Positions 55,377 to 64,000 of a DNA stretch of 64,000 nt are shown piece by piece (the stretch's first letter is position 1; each line of letters starts with the position of its first letter). The DNA comes from Bacillus sp. V3-13 (lineage in GTDB: Bacteria > Bacillota > Bacilli > Bacillales > Cytobacillaceae), in NCBI RefSeq assembly GCF_002860165.1, contig NZ_PGUZ01000027.1, positions 62,001-126,000 of the forward strand, written 5' to 3'. The notes beneath the pieces are model-generated. The model worked only from the letters and a program-made list of their open reading frames with translations, was not told where the DNA came from and did no database searches. Made by a program: the position numbers and the translations under genes.

Positions 55377-57756
55377 TAATTTGTTTGAAAAGATTGCGAA
55401 CCAAACAATGCCTCGCCGGACATTTCTTAAGTGGACAGGTGCAATCACAGCCCCTGCCGTCTTAGGGGGAGCGGTTGCGACGAAGCACTTAACTGAAAAG
55501 GCAAAAGCAGCAGAGAGCATGGAAGATGAGTTAGTCATTCCTACCTGTGGTACTACAAATTGCGGAGGCAGATGTTTAGTTAAAGCACATGTGAAAAACG
55601 GTACCATTGTTCGTATTACGACAGATGATGCCGAAGAAGACTCACTCACCTGTCCGCAAATTCGCGCATGTATTCGAGGTAGAAGCTATCGTCAATTCGT
55701 CTATCATCCTGACCGATTAAAGTATCCAATGAAAAGAGTCGGAAAACGGGGGGAAGGAAAGTTTGAAAGAATATCATGGGATGAGGCCATTGAAACAATT
55801 TACAAAGAAACTGAAAGAATTACAAAAAAATATGGGCCGGCATCTCGTTACAGCAATTATGCATCAGGAAACTGGGGTGGGCTTGTCAGTGGCCGGGTCA
55901 TGTTCAATAAACTAATGGGCTTAACTGGTGGCTACTTGGGATATCACAATACTTACAGCACTGCTCAAACAAATAGTGCCACTCCTTTTACTTATGGTAC
56001 AGCTTCAAGCGGCAGCAGCCTGGATTCTTTGGTAAATTCAAAGCTGATCATTTTGTGGGGGCACAATCCCGCAGAAACTATATGGGGAACGACCAATTTT
56101 TATTTAAAAAAAGCAAAAGAAGCAGGGGCAAAAATTTATGTTGTTGACCCACGTTATTCCGATACAGCTGTCGCATTGGCGGATGAATGGTTTCCAATCC
56201 GTCCGACAACAGACAATGCTTTGATGGATGCTATGACATATGTCATTATTACTGAAAACTTACATGATAAGGAGTTCCTTGATAAGTATTGTATTGGTCA
56301 TGATGAAACCCATATGCCAGAGGGAGTTCCGGAAGGAGAATCTCTCCAAAGCTATATTTTAGGAGAAAAAGATGGAATAGCTAAAACCCCGGAATGGGCA
56401 GAAAAAATATGTGGTTTATCTGCAAATAAAATTCGTCAGCTGGCGCGTGAATATGCAACAGCTAAGCCAGCAGCTTTAATTCAAGGCTGGGGTCCTCAGC
56501 GGAACATGAATGGAGAACAAATTGTCCGGGGGGGTACAGTTTTGGCTTCCTTAACAGGCAATGTAGGGGTAAATGGAGGCTGGGCCTCCGGAGCAGGGTA
56601 TTTTGGACGTACCAAAATAGCTTCTGTCCCAAATGTTCCAAATCCATTAAAACTTTCAATCCCTTGTTTCCTTTGGACAGACGCTATAATCCGTGGAACA
56701 GAAATGTCTGCCAAGGACGGTGTATTGGGATTAAAAGAGGGGGAAACATTGCCTTCCAACATAAAATTAATATTTAACTGTGCCGGAAATGCCTTAATTA
56801 ATCAGCATGGAGATATAAACAGAACAAAGAAAATTTTAGAGGACGAAAGTTTAGTAGAATTTATTGTGGTAAGTGATATATTCATGACACCTTCTGCAAA
56901 ATATGCCGATATTCTTTTGCCTTCCAATACATTTTTTGAACGGTATGATATTGGAACTCCCTGGGGATTTGGCGATTATGCGATTCTTTCTCAAAAGGTT
57001 ACTGACAGCCTATATGAATCAAAATCAGATTATGAATGGATGACCCTGCTTGCGAAAAAAATGGGATTAGAACAAGAATTCAGTCAAGGAAAAACAGAAG
57101 AGGATTGGGCAAAATGGGTTATCGAAGAAACCAGAAAACAAGATCCGTCTTTCCCAACCTGGGAACAAATGAAGAAACAAGGCATTCATAAATGGAAATT
57201 CGACAAACCAACCATAGGGTTTGAGGAGCAAATCAAAAATCCGGATACCAAGCCTTTTCCAACACCATCGGGAAAAATCGAAATCTTCTCTAAGCGATTG
57301 TGGGAGATGGATGATCCTGAGAAGATTCCTGCCATTCCTAAGCATATTGCAGTTGCAGAGGGTCCTGAAGGCAGCTTGACAAAAAAATATCCTCTTCAAT
57401 TAATAGGATGGCATTATAAAAGACGATGCCACTCTACACACGATAATAATGTTTGGATGGAGGAAGCATCCCGACAAGAAATATGGATGAATCCAATTGA
57501 TGCAGATAAACGGAACATTAAGAAAGGAGACGTTGTAACAGTCTTTAATGATCGAGGCATTGTAAAAATTCCTGTGGCGGTAACCAATCGAATTATACCT
57601 GGAGTTGTGGCAATCCCTCAAGGTGCCTGGTATAAACCGGATAAAGATGGAGTTGATACTAGAGGGTGTATTAATGTACTTACAACACTGGAGCCATCCC
57701 CGTTAGCGAAGGGAAATCCGCAGCATACTAATTTAGTTGAAGTAGAAAAGGCTTAA
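55369..57756 (+). CDS. dmsA: Tat-exported DMSO-reductase-family catalytic subunit DmsA
   Basis: A 795-residue bis-MGD enzyme. The Tat signal is MPRRTFLKWTGAITAP, followed by a hydrophobic stretch and an AKAAE cleavage region. The 4Fe-4S motif is CGTTNCGGRC, then CPQIRACIRG. LIQGWGPQRNMNGEQIVRGG and the C-terminal LIGWHYKRRCHSTHDNNVWM bind the cofactor, and TYSTAQ could supply a Ser ligand to Mo. It would reduce DMSO, TMAO or a related acceptor outside the membrane. Followed 15 bp later by dmsB. The family is clear; the acceptor is not. Confidence 0.9.
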   Translation: MSNNLFEKIANQTMPRRTFLKWTGAITAPAVLGGAVATKHLTEKAKAAESMEDELVIPTCGTTNCGGRCLVKAHVKNGTIVRITTDDAEEDSLTCPQIRACIRGRSYRQFVYHPDRLKYPMKRVGKRGEGKFERISWDEAIETIYKETERITKKYGPASRYSNYASGNWGGLVSGRVMFNKLMGLTGGYLGYHNTYSTAQTNSATPFTYGTASSGSSLDSLVNSKLIILWGHNPAETIWGTTNFYLKKAKEAGAKIYVVDPRYSDTAVALADEWFPIRPTTDNALMDAMTYVIITENLHDKEFLDKYCIGHDETHMPEGVPEGESLQSYILGEKDGIAKTPEWAEKICGLSANKIRQLAREYATAKPAALIQGWGPQRNMNGEQIVRGGTVLASLTGNVGVNGGWASGAGYFGRTKIASVPNVPNPLKLSIPCFLWTDAIIRGTEMSAKDGVLGLKEGETLPSNIKLIFNCAGNALINQHGDINRTKKILEDESLVEFIVVSDIFMTPSAKYADILLPSNTFFERYDIGTPWGFGDYAILSQKVTDSLYESKSDYEWMTLLAKKMGLEQEFSQGKTEEDWAKWVIEETRKQDPSFPTWEQMKKQGIHKWKFDKPTIGFEEQIKNPDTKPFPTPSGKIEIFSKRLWEMDDPEKIPAIPKHIAVAEGPEGSLTKKYPLQLIGWHYKRRCHSTHDNNVWMEEASRQEIWMNPIDADKRNIKKGDVVTVFNDRGIVKIPVAVTNRIIPGVVAIPQGAWYKPDKDGVDTRGCINVLTTLEPSPLAKGNPQHTNLVEVEKA

Positions 57757-57771
57757 AAGGAGGGAACCATT

Positions 57772-58346
57772 ATGGAACAAATGGGATTTTATATTGACCA
57801 GTCTCGCTGTATAGGCTGCAAAGCATGTGTTATAGCTTGTAAGGACAAAAATGATAATCCGCTGGGAATAAATTTTAGACGTGTTTATTCTTTTGAAAAT
57901 GGGGAGTTTTCAGCGAATAACAATGGAACATTTATCAATAATGTTCAATCCTTTTATCTTTCTATTTCATGTAATCACTGTGACGAACCGAAATGCGTAG
58001 AGGGTTGTCCAACCGGGGCAATGTATAAACGGAGTGAAGATGGAGTAGTTTCATTGATCATGACAAATGTGCCGGCTGTAAGTATTGCGAATGGAATTGT
58101 CCTTATGGAGCACCGCAATTTAATGAAGAAATTGGTAAAATGACAAAATGCGATTTATGTATTGATTTACTAGATAGAGGCGAAAGGCCCGCATGTGAAG
58201 GCGCATGTCCAATGCGTGCCATCGAAGTGGGTCCCATTGAAGAACTGCGCAAGAAATACGGCAATGTGAATGAAGTGAAAGAAATGCCTAGTGCATCGAT
58301 TACTCATCCAAATATTGTGATTACTCTACACAAATACGCAAATTAA
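57772..58346 (+). pseudogene. dmsB: DmsB iron-sulfur subunit, single frameshift
   Basis: The first frame (57772-58143) encodes MGFYIDQSRCIGCKACVIAC, then CNHCDEPKCVEGCPTGAMYK and DGVVS, and then leaves the family. The expected continuation DHDKCAGCKYCEWNCPYGAP is present one frame over, from about 58056, and leads into MTKCDLCIDLLDRGERPACE and the C-terminus at 58346. One base seems to be missing near 58051-58055 (VVS-[I]-DHD). All four Cys clusters exist, two in each frame. Either the gene is broken, or this is a sequencing error; neighbouring genes look intact. Confidence 0.85.
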
Positions 58347-58359
58347 GGAGGTTTGTTCC

Positions 58360-59205
58360 ATGCATGAATGGGCGTTATTAATCTTTACAGTGTGTATGCA
58401 GGCCGCGATCGGCGGGATGTTGATGCTGTGGTTGTTCTATCGGAAACTAGCAAAAATGGGCGGGGAAAAAACGTTTGTAATGATGAGAATTCCTCTGCTA
58501 GTGATAGCCGGATTATCGATTATCGGGCTGGGCGCGTCATTCGCCCACCTGGGTGCACCAAGCAATGCCTTCAATACGATCAGGCATTTGGGTTTCTCGT
58601 GGATGAGCCGTGAAATACTGATGACCGGACTGTTCATTGGCGCGGCTTGTGTCACCACCGCCCTGGCTTTTGTCCAGAAAAAGGTGAATCCGTGGTTATT
58701 GCTGGTTTCAGCACTGATTGGTTTGATTGATATTTACTGTATGGCGGCAATCTACGCCAATACATTGGTCAGCGGCTGGCATTCGATTAACACCTTTACC
58801 TCCTTTTATGGCACGGCATTTGTGCTCGGGCCGGTATTGGCGGCCAGCTTTATCGCTCCGCTGTTACGGGAAAAGCGGAGTGAAGCGGAAGCCAATGGCC
58901 TCGTTAAGTACGCCTTTTACATGGCGATATTCGGAATTGCTGTCCAAGTAGTCGGAGTCGCACTGTTTTCATCGTCCATGCCGGAAGTGAATATGATCAG
59001 CGGAACGAATGCGATGACCGGTTTAGAAGCGTATCAAGGCACAGTCGCTCTGCGCTGGATTATTGAAGTTGCGGGAGTCGGCGTATTGGGATACTTATCA
59101 ATGGCAAACAGAAAGGTTTCGTTATCTTTTGCTTATGTGGCGCTTGCCGCACTGGTATTCGCTGAAGGCATGAGCAGATATGTATTTTATGTTTTAGGTT
59201 CCTGA
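58360..59205 (+). CDS. dmsC: DMSO reductase membrane anchor DmsC
   Basis: A 281-residue protein with eight membrane helices, starting MHEWALLIFTVCMQAAIGGM. It has the DmsC-like SFAHLGAPSNAFNTIRHLGF (about residues 60-79) and WMSREILMTGLF. It oxidises menaquinol and anchors DmsAB to the outer face of the membrane. RBS AAGGAGG. Confidence 0.92.
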   Translation: MHEWALLIFTVCMQAAIGGMLMLWLFYRKLAKMGGEKTFVMMRIPLLVIAGLSIIGLGASFAHLGAPSNAFNTIRHLGFSWMSREILMTGLFIGAACVTTALAFVQKKVNPWLLLVSALIGLIDIYCMAAIYANTLVSGWHSINTFTSFYGTAFVLGPVLAASFIAPLLREKRSEAEANGLVKYAFYMAIFGIAVQVVGVALFSSSMPEVNMISGTNAMTGLEAYQGTVALRWIIEVAGVGVLGYLSMANRKVSLSFAYVALAALVFAEGMSRYVFYVLGS

Positions 59206-59260
59206 TTTTATACATGCACTTGAATGGAGTTACTGCTTACATCTTTTAGGGGGGTAAATG

Positions 59261-60172
59261 ATGGGTTTATTCAGTAAATGGGCAGAGAGTCTGGATTACG
59301 AATATGAAATATTAAATACGTGCACCCGTCATCAAAGCCCCCGGTCTACATGTGAGAAGTGCCTGGAGTCCTGCGATATTGATGCGATCTCTATTGTTAA
59401 GGGTGTTCCGGTTATAAATAATGAAGAATGTATAGAATGCGGGAAATGTATGGCTGCTTGCCCTGTCCAGGCCGTGGCAGGCATTTTTCCGAAAAGGACA
59501 GTGATTCAAAATCAACTGGTGAGTACAGATGATGATGTCCCTACCGTAAAGGAACTCCTCGTCTATTATAAAAAAGGAATAAGAGCGATTGTCTGTGAAC
59601 AAGAAAAATTGAATGAAAACTGGGAACAAACAATCGATGAAGTGAATGGCTTGTTACAGGAATTAGGTGAATCCGCTTTATCAGTTGTTTTTCATAAAGG
59701 CGGGGACTCGACAGGTACAACATGTACAAGAAGAGACTTATTTATTGCCTGGAGGAAAGAAACTCATTCTTGGATGAAGCAAATGACACCGGCCAAATGG
59801 CGGTTTAATCAAACCGACTTGGAATTGGCGAAACATTATCCAAACCATCAATTTTCCGGGATTAAATTGGACATAAGCAAATGTACTCTATGCAAGGCAT
59901 GCCAGGTTCTTTGCAATAAAAATTGTTTGAATGTAACGGATACTGCCTTTTCCATTTCTGCTCAGCGATGCTCATCCTGCCGCTTGTGTGAGGATATATG
60001 TCCCGAAAAAGCAATCTTTATTGAAGAAAGAATTTCATTAAGTAAAACAATAAAGCATCCTGTTTATACGAAAGTCTGTAAAACATGCAACAAAAGCTTT
60101 GAAACATTGTCTGAGAACGCTGAAACATGTGTAATATGTATAAAAAGAAAAGGATTTCTAATGGCGAGATAA
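59261..60172 (+). CDS. Multi-cluster 4Fe-4S protein of the dms operon
   Basis: A 303-residue soluble protein with two ferredoxin modules. The first is CEKCLESCDIDAI and CIECGKCMAACP (about residues 28-70); the second is CTLCKACQVLCNKNC and CSSCRLCEDICPEKA (about 210-260). A C-terminal CxxC pair of pairs (CKTCNKSF and CVIC, about 270-297) looks like a zinc ribbon. Operon position suggests electron transfer to, or maturation of, the DmsABC complex. The start at 59261 is set by AGGGGGG 6 nt upstream. I know no characterised family. Confidence 0.8.
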   Translation: MGLFSKWAESLDYEYEILNTCTRHQSPRSTCEKCLESCDIDAISIVKGVPVINNEECIECGKCMAACPVQAVAGIFPKRTVIQNQLVSTDDDVPTVKELLVYYKKGIRAIVCEQEKLNENWEQTIDEVNGLLQELGESALSVVFHKGGDSTGTTCTRRDLFIAWRKETHSWMKQMTPAKWRFNQTDLELAKHYPNHQFSGIKLDISKCTLCKACQVLCNKNCLNVTDTAFSISAQRCSSCRLCEDICPEKAIFIEERISLSKTIKHPVYTKVCKTCNKSFETLSENAETCVICIKRKGFLMAR

Positions 60173-60209
60173 TCATTGAATTGTAAATCATATTTTAGGA
60201 GTGGTCATG

Positions 60210-60392
60210 ATGTTATCAAACATTGGAATATTAGGATTAATATTGGTGTTAGTACTTGCTTTGATTATATTTGGTCCGAAGAAACTCCCTGAGATTGGCC
60301 GGGCGATGGGGCAATCATTGAAGGAATTTAAGAATTCCACAAAAGGGATCATCGATGATGATAAAGATAAAGAAGAAAATGAGAGTAAGTAA
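60210..60392 (+). CDS. tatA: TatA-family translocase protein, second copy
   Basis: A 60-residue TatA: helix [20 protein letters not shown], hinge [14 protein letters not shown] and a charged tail. It closely resembles the TatA at 21251. Located at the end of the dms operon, whose DmsA is a Tat substrate; no tatC lies beside it, so it must use a TatC encoded elsewhere, such as the one at 21.6 kb. ATG 60210 follows AGGAGTGG. Confidence 0.92.
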   Translation: MLSNIGILGLILVLVLALIIFGPKKLPEIGRAMGQSLKEFKNSTKGIIDDDKDKEENESK

Positions 60393-60425
60393 AAAGGCAG
60401 TCCTTGTTATAAGGACTGCCTTTTT
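60391..60425 (+). terminator. Terminator of the dms operon
   Basis: AAAAAGGCAGTCC, a 9-nt loop and GGACTGCCTTTTT, directly at the tatA stop codon. Confidence 0.9.
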
Positions 60426-60515
60426 ACTTTTCAAGAATGTTTTTAGACAGTCCTATTTTTCCATCCTCAAAAAAATAATTAAAACACGCGAAGAGTTTAC
60501 AAATAATTTACAACC

Positions 60516-60547
60516 AGCCGTACTTCTCCGGGAAATTCGGCTTTTTT
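60516..60547 (+). terminator. Second, weaker terminator-like hairpin
   Basis: AGCCG (60516-60520) pairs with CGGCT (60538-60542), with an inner TTC/GAA pairing, followed by TTTTT. The remaining part of 60426-60832 shows no gene and no clear Fur box. Confidence 0.45.
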
Positions 60548-60832
60548 GTTGATTTCTATCGGCCTTATCTTAATAAAAACTTTGCAATCTTTATATCTTT
60601 TCATTAAATCAGCTTAATATATGTTTCTTATTCTTAAGAAAGAAAATACATACATGTTGGGTCAAATGATCCGCACGGCCAGTCTGGTACTTTAAAAGAT
60701 TTTAAGAATGAAGTGATTGCCTTCTTTGGCAAGAGGGTTTATCACGATTTCTCCAATCGAGTGCCTTACCATAACCGAAAAACACGGTGTTCGGAAACTG
60801 GCAATCAACCAATCAGAGGAGGAAAATTAAAT

Positions 60833-61894
60833 ATGCGTAAATGGACGATGACTTTTGTCGTTGCAGTATTAATGGTAATAACAGCAGCTTGTGGAAATAA
60901 TTCAAGCACTTCTGCTGGTGAGGCTGATAAGGGCGGGGCTGCTTCCAATACGACAACAGATGCTAATGCAGCCGAATTGGAAGGTACGCTAAACTTCTAT
61001 ACATCGCAGCCTGATGAAGATGCCGCTAAATTAGTGGAAGCATTCCAGGCAAAATACCCGAAAGTAAAGGTAGAAACTTTCCGGTCAGGTACAGAAGAGG
61101 TTATTTCAAAAATCAAAGCGGAACAACTGGCTGGTGACATTCAGGCTGATGTCCTGTTAGTGGCGGATGCAGTTACTTTTGAAAGCCTGAAGGAAGAGGA
61201 TTTGCTTTTATCTTATGAATCACCGGAAGCTGAAGGCATTTCAAAAGAATTGGTGGATCCTGATGGCACATACTATGGCACTAAAGTAATGGCAACAGCG
61301 CTGGTTGTTAACACAGAAAACGTTGATGAAATGCCAACAAGCTGGGATGTTTTGACCTCGGCAGAATCTAAAGGAAAGATCATTATGCCTAGTCCGCTGT
61401 ACTCCGGTGCTGCAGCATATAATTTAGGCGTTCTAACCCGCCAGGATGATTTCGGCTGGGACTTTTATAAAAAAATCAGCGCAAACGAAGTAACAGTGAC
61501 GAAGGGCAATGGTGATGTTCTTAAAAGTGTTGCGGGCGGAGAAAAGGATTACGGAATGGTGGTCGATTTTGTCGTTGCCCGTGCAAAATCGGAAGGATCG
61601 CCGGTTGAACTCGTTTATCCAGAAGAGGGCGTCCCTGTCATAACAGAACCGGTCGGGATTATGAAGGATTCGCAAAATGAGGCTGCAGCCAAAGCGTTTG
61701 TCGATTTTGTTTTATCTGAAGAAGGCCAGAAGCTCGCTGCTGAACTCGGCTATACACCGATCCGTGAAGGTGTCGAGGCTCCGGAAGGATTGAAGACAAT
61801 CGATGAGTTGAAAGTCATTTCTGCAGATATTAACGAGCTTTATCAATCAAGAGAAGATGATAAAAGACAATTTGAACAAACAGTTGGTCAATAG
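60833..61894 (+). CDS. ABC transporter solute-binding lipoprotein (iron type)
   Basis: A 353-residue lipoprotein with lipobox ITAACGNN (Cys about residue 20). The binding domain begins GTLNFYTSQPDEDAAKLVEA and is of the FbpA/FutA or 2-aminoethylphosphonate type. ATG 60833 has GAGGAGG upstream; the 40 earlier codons are not part of it. It delivers ferric iron or a phosphonate to the permease encoded next. Which of the two cannot be decided by eye. Confidence 0.85.
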   Translation: MRKWTMTFVVAVLMVITAACGNNSSTSAGEADKGGAASNTTTDANAAELEGTLNFYTSQPDEDAAKLVEAFQAKYPKVKVETFRSGTEEVISKIKAEQLAGDIQADVLLVADAVTFESLKEEDLLLSYESPEAEGISKELVDPDGTYYGTKVMATALVVNTENVDEMPTSWDVLTSAESKGKIIMPSPLYSGAAAYNLGVLTRQDDFGWDFYKKISANEVTVTKGNGDVLKSVAGGEKDYGMVVDFVVARAKSEGSPVELVYPEEGVPVITEPVGIMKDSQNEAAAKAFVDFVLSEEGQKLAAELGYTPIREGVEAPEGLKTIDELKVISADINELYQSREDDKRQFEQTVGQ

Positions 61895-61921
61895 TTTGGC
61901 AACACTAGAGGAGTGGAGAAA

Positions 61922-63664
61922 ATGATTCCACCATATCAAAGTTCATTAAGGAAAGCGAGACCGTTTCACTCGTTTTCCTTTTCTTCTATTTTTCGGAGTT
62001 GGTCGGGAATCCTGGGCTTCTTATTGATTACATGTCTATTTTTACTGCCCGTATGCCGATTGGTGTGGTTGAGTCTTTTCTCGGAAGGAAAACTCAGCCT
62101 TACTCTTTACCAGGAGGTTTTAACAGAAGCAGCGACGTGGACAACGATAAAAAATACGCTGTGGATTACGACAGCGAGTACTCTGGTCGCTCTAGTTTTA
62201 GGTGTAAGCCTTGCCTGGATTATGGCGTATGTGAATTTGCGGAGAAAAAAATGGCTACAATTATTTATTTTTATGCCATTTATCATCCCTTCCTACATCA
62301 CGACCCTGGCGTGGGTACAATTCTTTGGCCAAAACGGGCCGCTTGCTGCTTTGTTTTCTTCGGCCGGGCCAATCTTTAATTTATATAGTATGGAAGGGAT
62401 TATTCTAGTATTGGGGCTGTCCCATTATCCCCTTGTTTATTTATTAAGTATAGAAGTTTTTCGGAAAATCCCCCGGGAGCTGCAACAGGCGGCCAATGCA
62501 GGGGGAGCGGCCAACTGGACGATCTTTACGAAAATTGTGTTCCCAATGGCGCTGCCTGGCATTGCCGGAGGAGGGCTGCTGGCTTTTTTGTCCAACCTTG
62601 ATAACTTTGGAATTCCTGCTTTTCTCGGAATTCCCGCCAATATTCGTGTCCTGAGTACATACATTTACGAGCAGGTGATAGGCTATGGACCGTCAGCATT
62701 TGCTAGGGCAGCGGTTTTGTCTGTTCTGCTGGGATTGATTGCTTTAATCGGGACGGTGCTTCAGTGGTTGATTATTAGAAAAAGCAAGGTTCATGAAACG
62801 GCGAGCCGGGACATGGAACCGCGCTATTTTCTTACAAACGGCTGGCGTTCGGCTGTTGAGTTTATTCTCTGGGCTTTTTTGCTTTGTACAAGCCTGATCC
62901 CTTTTCTGACGATGGCCGCAACGTCTTTTCTTAAAGCTTATGGTTTATCTTTTCGATGGGAAAACCTGTCTCTAAAAAACTATCAATATCTATTATTTGA
63001 AGATGCTAAAACGATAAATGCAGTGACCAACAGTATTACCCTTGCGCTGGCGGCGATGCTTTGCTGTTTCGTCATCGGCACGGCCATTGCTTATTTGCGT
63101 TTTAAACATCCATCTGTCTTTGTTCGATTGACCGAGATCATGGTTACCATTCCTTATGCTCTCCCTGGTACCGTGTTTGCCCTCTCAATCATTCTCATGT
63201 GGCTGCAGCCGATTCCGGGATGGCAGCCTGGTGTGTATGGGACTGTTTGGATTTTATTGATTGCCTATATTGCGAGGTTTACCATTCTGCAAATGCGCGG
63301 CAGCTTAACCGCATTTTCACAGATTGATCCTTCGATGGAAGAAGCAGCGTTGACAGCTGGTGCAGGTCGGCCGGCGAAGTGGAGAAAGATCCTTCTGCCG
63401 CTGCTTTTGCCGGGAGTCCTTGGCGGTGCTTTGCTTGTTTTCTTAACCGCGTTAACCGAATTAACGGTTTCAAGTTTATTGTGGTCAAGCGGGTCCGAAA
63501 CAATTGGGGTTGTTATTTTTAGCTTTGAGCAGGCTGGTTACAGTACATTATCAACAGCTTTTTCAAGTATGATCGTGCTGGTGATCATGCTGCTTGGGAT
63601 TTTGTATATTTTCGCCGAAAAAGTTTGGAAGGAGCGAGTGATAAAGAACGATGATACAAATTAA
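61922..63664 (+). CDS. ABC transporter permease, fused double-domain (FbpB type)
   Basis: A 580-residue protein with about twelve membrane helices and two permease domains. Each has an EAA-type loop: LQQAANAGGAANWTIFTKI (about residues 190-208) and MEEAALTAGAGRPAKWRKIL (about 472-491). Such fused permeases serve ferric-iron uptake systems of the FbpABC/SfuB type. ATG 61922 lies 3 nt after a GAGGAGTGGAG site. It overlaps the ATPase gene by 14 nt. Confidence 0.9.
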   Translation: MIPPYQSSLRKARPFHSFSFSSIFRSWSGILGFLLITCLFLLPVCRLVWLSLFSEGKLSLTLYQEVLTEAATWTTIKNTLWITTASTLVALVLGVSLAWIMAYVNLRRKKWLQLFIFMPFIIPSYITTLAWVQFFGQNGPLAALFSSAGPIFNLYSMEGIILVLGLSHYPLVYLLSIEVFRKIPRELQQAANAGGAANWTIFTKIVFPMALPGIAGGGLLAFLSNLDNFGIPAFLGIPANIRVLSTYIYEQVIGYGPSAFARAAVLSVLLGLIALIGTVLQWLIIRKSKVHETASRDMEPRYFLTNGWRSAVEFILWAFLLCTSLIPFLTMAATSFLKAYGLSFRWENLSLKNYQYLLFEDAKTINAVTNSITLALAAMLCCFVIGTAIAYLRFKHPSVFVRLTEIMVTIPYALPGTVFALSIILMWLQPIPGWQPGVYGTVWILLIAYIARFTILQMRGSLTAFSQIDPSMEEAALTAGAGRPAKWRKILLPLLLPGVLGGALLVFLTALTELTVSSLLWSSGSETIGVVIFSFEQAGYSTLSTAFSSMIVLVIMLLGILYIFAEKVWKERVIKNDDTN

Positions 63665-64000
63665 TGAAGTAAGCAAAAAATATGGAGAATACACAGCACT
63701 GAAAAATATTAATCTCAAACTTCGTGACCAGGAATTTGTCGCAATACTGGGACCTTCCGGCTGCGGGAAAACGACTTTACTGAAGCTTTTGGCAGGATTT
63801 ATGAAACCTTCTTCCGGTCAGATCATCATTCATGATGAACTTGTTGCCGGTCCCTACAAGCTTGTTCCACCTGAAAAAAGAAATATTAGTATGGTGTTTC
63901 AATCTTTCGCCCTTTGGCCGCACATGACAGTCGCCGAGCATGTATATTTTCCTCTTAAACACCATCGTTATGGGAGAATAAAAGATAAACAGGAACAGGC
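63651..64000 (+). CDS. ABC transporter ATPase (partial, cut by window end)
   Basis: The frame starts MIQINEVSKKYGEYTALKN and has Walker A LGPSGCGKTTLLKLLAG and Q-loop VFQSFALWPHMTV, and then runs off the window at residue about 116. It is the nucleotide-binding subunit of the iron-type transporter formed with the two genes upstream. The FALWPHMTV segment is common in FbpC/PotA-like ATPases. Confidence 0.93.
   Translation, partial: MIQINEVSKKYGEYTALKNINLKLRDQEFVAILGPSGCGKTTLLKLLAGFMKPSSGQIIIHDELVAGPYKLVPPEKRNISMVFQSFALWPHMTVAEHVYFPLKHHRYGRIKDKQEQ

Overview
The window comes from a low-GC, endospore-forming Firmicute of the Bacillaceae type. The evidence is strong AGGAGG ribosome sites, frequent GTG/TTG starts, coat-F-like spore proteins, a NucA/ComJ competence nuclease pair, MurT/GatD, a PhoD-TatAd-TatCd cluster and ScrR/ScrA/ScrB. 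The species cannot be named from this sequence alone.

Left part (1-27.7 kb). The window opens at the end of a 20-bp tandem-repeat array. Next comes a decayed PTS EIIA gene that still has an intact-looking promoter with cre and Rex-type sites. It is followed by an EamA exporter, a 1506-residue secreted phosphodiester glycosidase / metallophosphoesterase, two small coat-F-like proteins, gatD-murT, a subtilisin, nucA-comJ, an FMN reductase with a long palindromic operator, a thioredoxin whose first catalytic Cys codon is UGA, a parallel beta-helix protein, a large 20-bp repeat array (18.38-18.92 kb), a PhoP-box-preceded phoD-tatA-tatC cluster, glpQ, and a uridine phosphorylase plus complete ECF transporter operon. 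Phosphate scavenging is a theme: PhoP-like boxes precede both large secreted phosphoesterases.

Middle (27.9-42.9 kb). This is a complete type I-C CRISPR-Cas locus: cas3, then cas5c-cas8c-cas7c-cas4-cas1-cas2, a leader, and an array of 102 full repeats plus one degenerate terminal repeat. Between cas3 and cas5c, on the minus strand, lies a 27-nt degenerate CRISPR repeat. It starts where a TATAAT box predicts transcription and ends in the cas3 terminator. Its pseudo-spacer matches 16 of 18 positions of a TTC-flanked protospacer that covers the -10 box of the cas5c promoter, with the only two mismatches at positions 6 and 12. I read this as a crRNA-like RNA that makes the I-C Cascade repress its own operon. 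It is the most interesting item in the window.

Right part (43-64 kb). A sucrose operon (scrR-scrA-scrB) is followed by two molybdoenzyme clusters: a molybdopterin oxidoreductase/ferredoxin pair with a divergent PucR-family regulator and a radical SAM gene, and a torD-dmsA-dmsB-dmsC-ferredoxin-tatA operon. The radical SAM gene and torD share an almost identical promoter block: a palindrome GTACAAAAAT-N8-ATTTTTGTAC, a -10 box 17 nt downstream of the block, and a GTGAA-N4-TTCAC (Rex-type) operator. This suggests one anaerobic/redox regulon, with the PucR-family protein as the obvious candidate activator. The radical SAM gene is cut by a dead IS4-family element and dmsB carries a frameshift, so part of the system may be decaying. 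The window ends in an iron-type ABC transporter, with the ATPase gene cut by the window edge.
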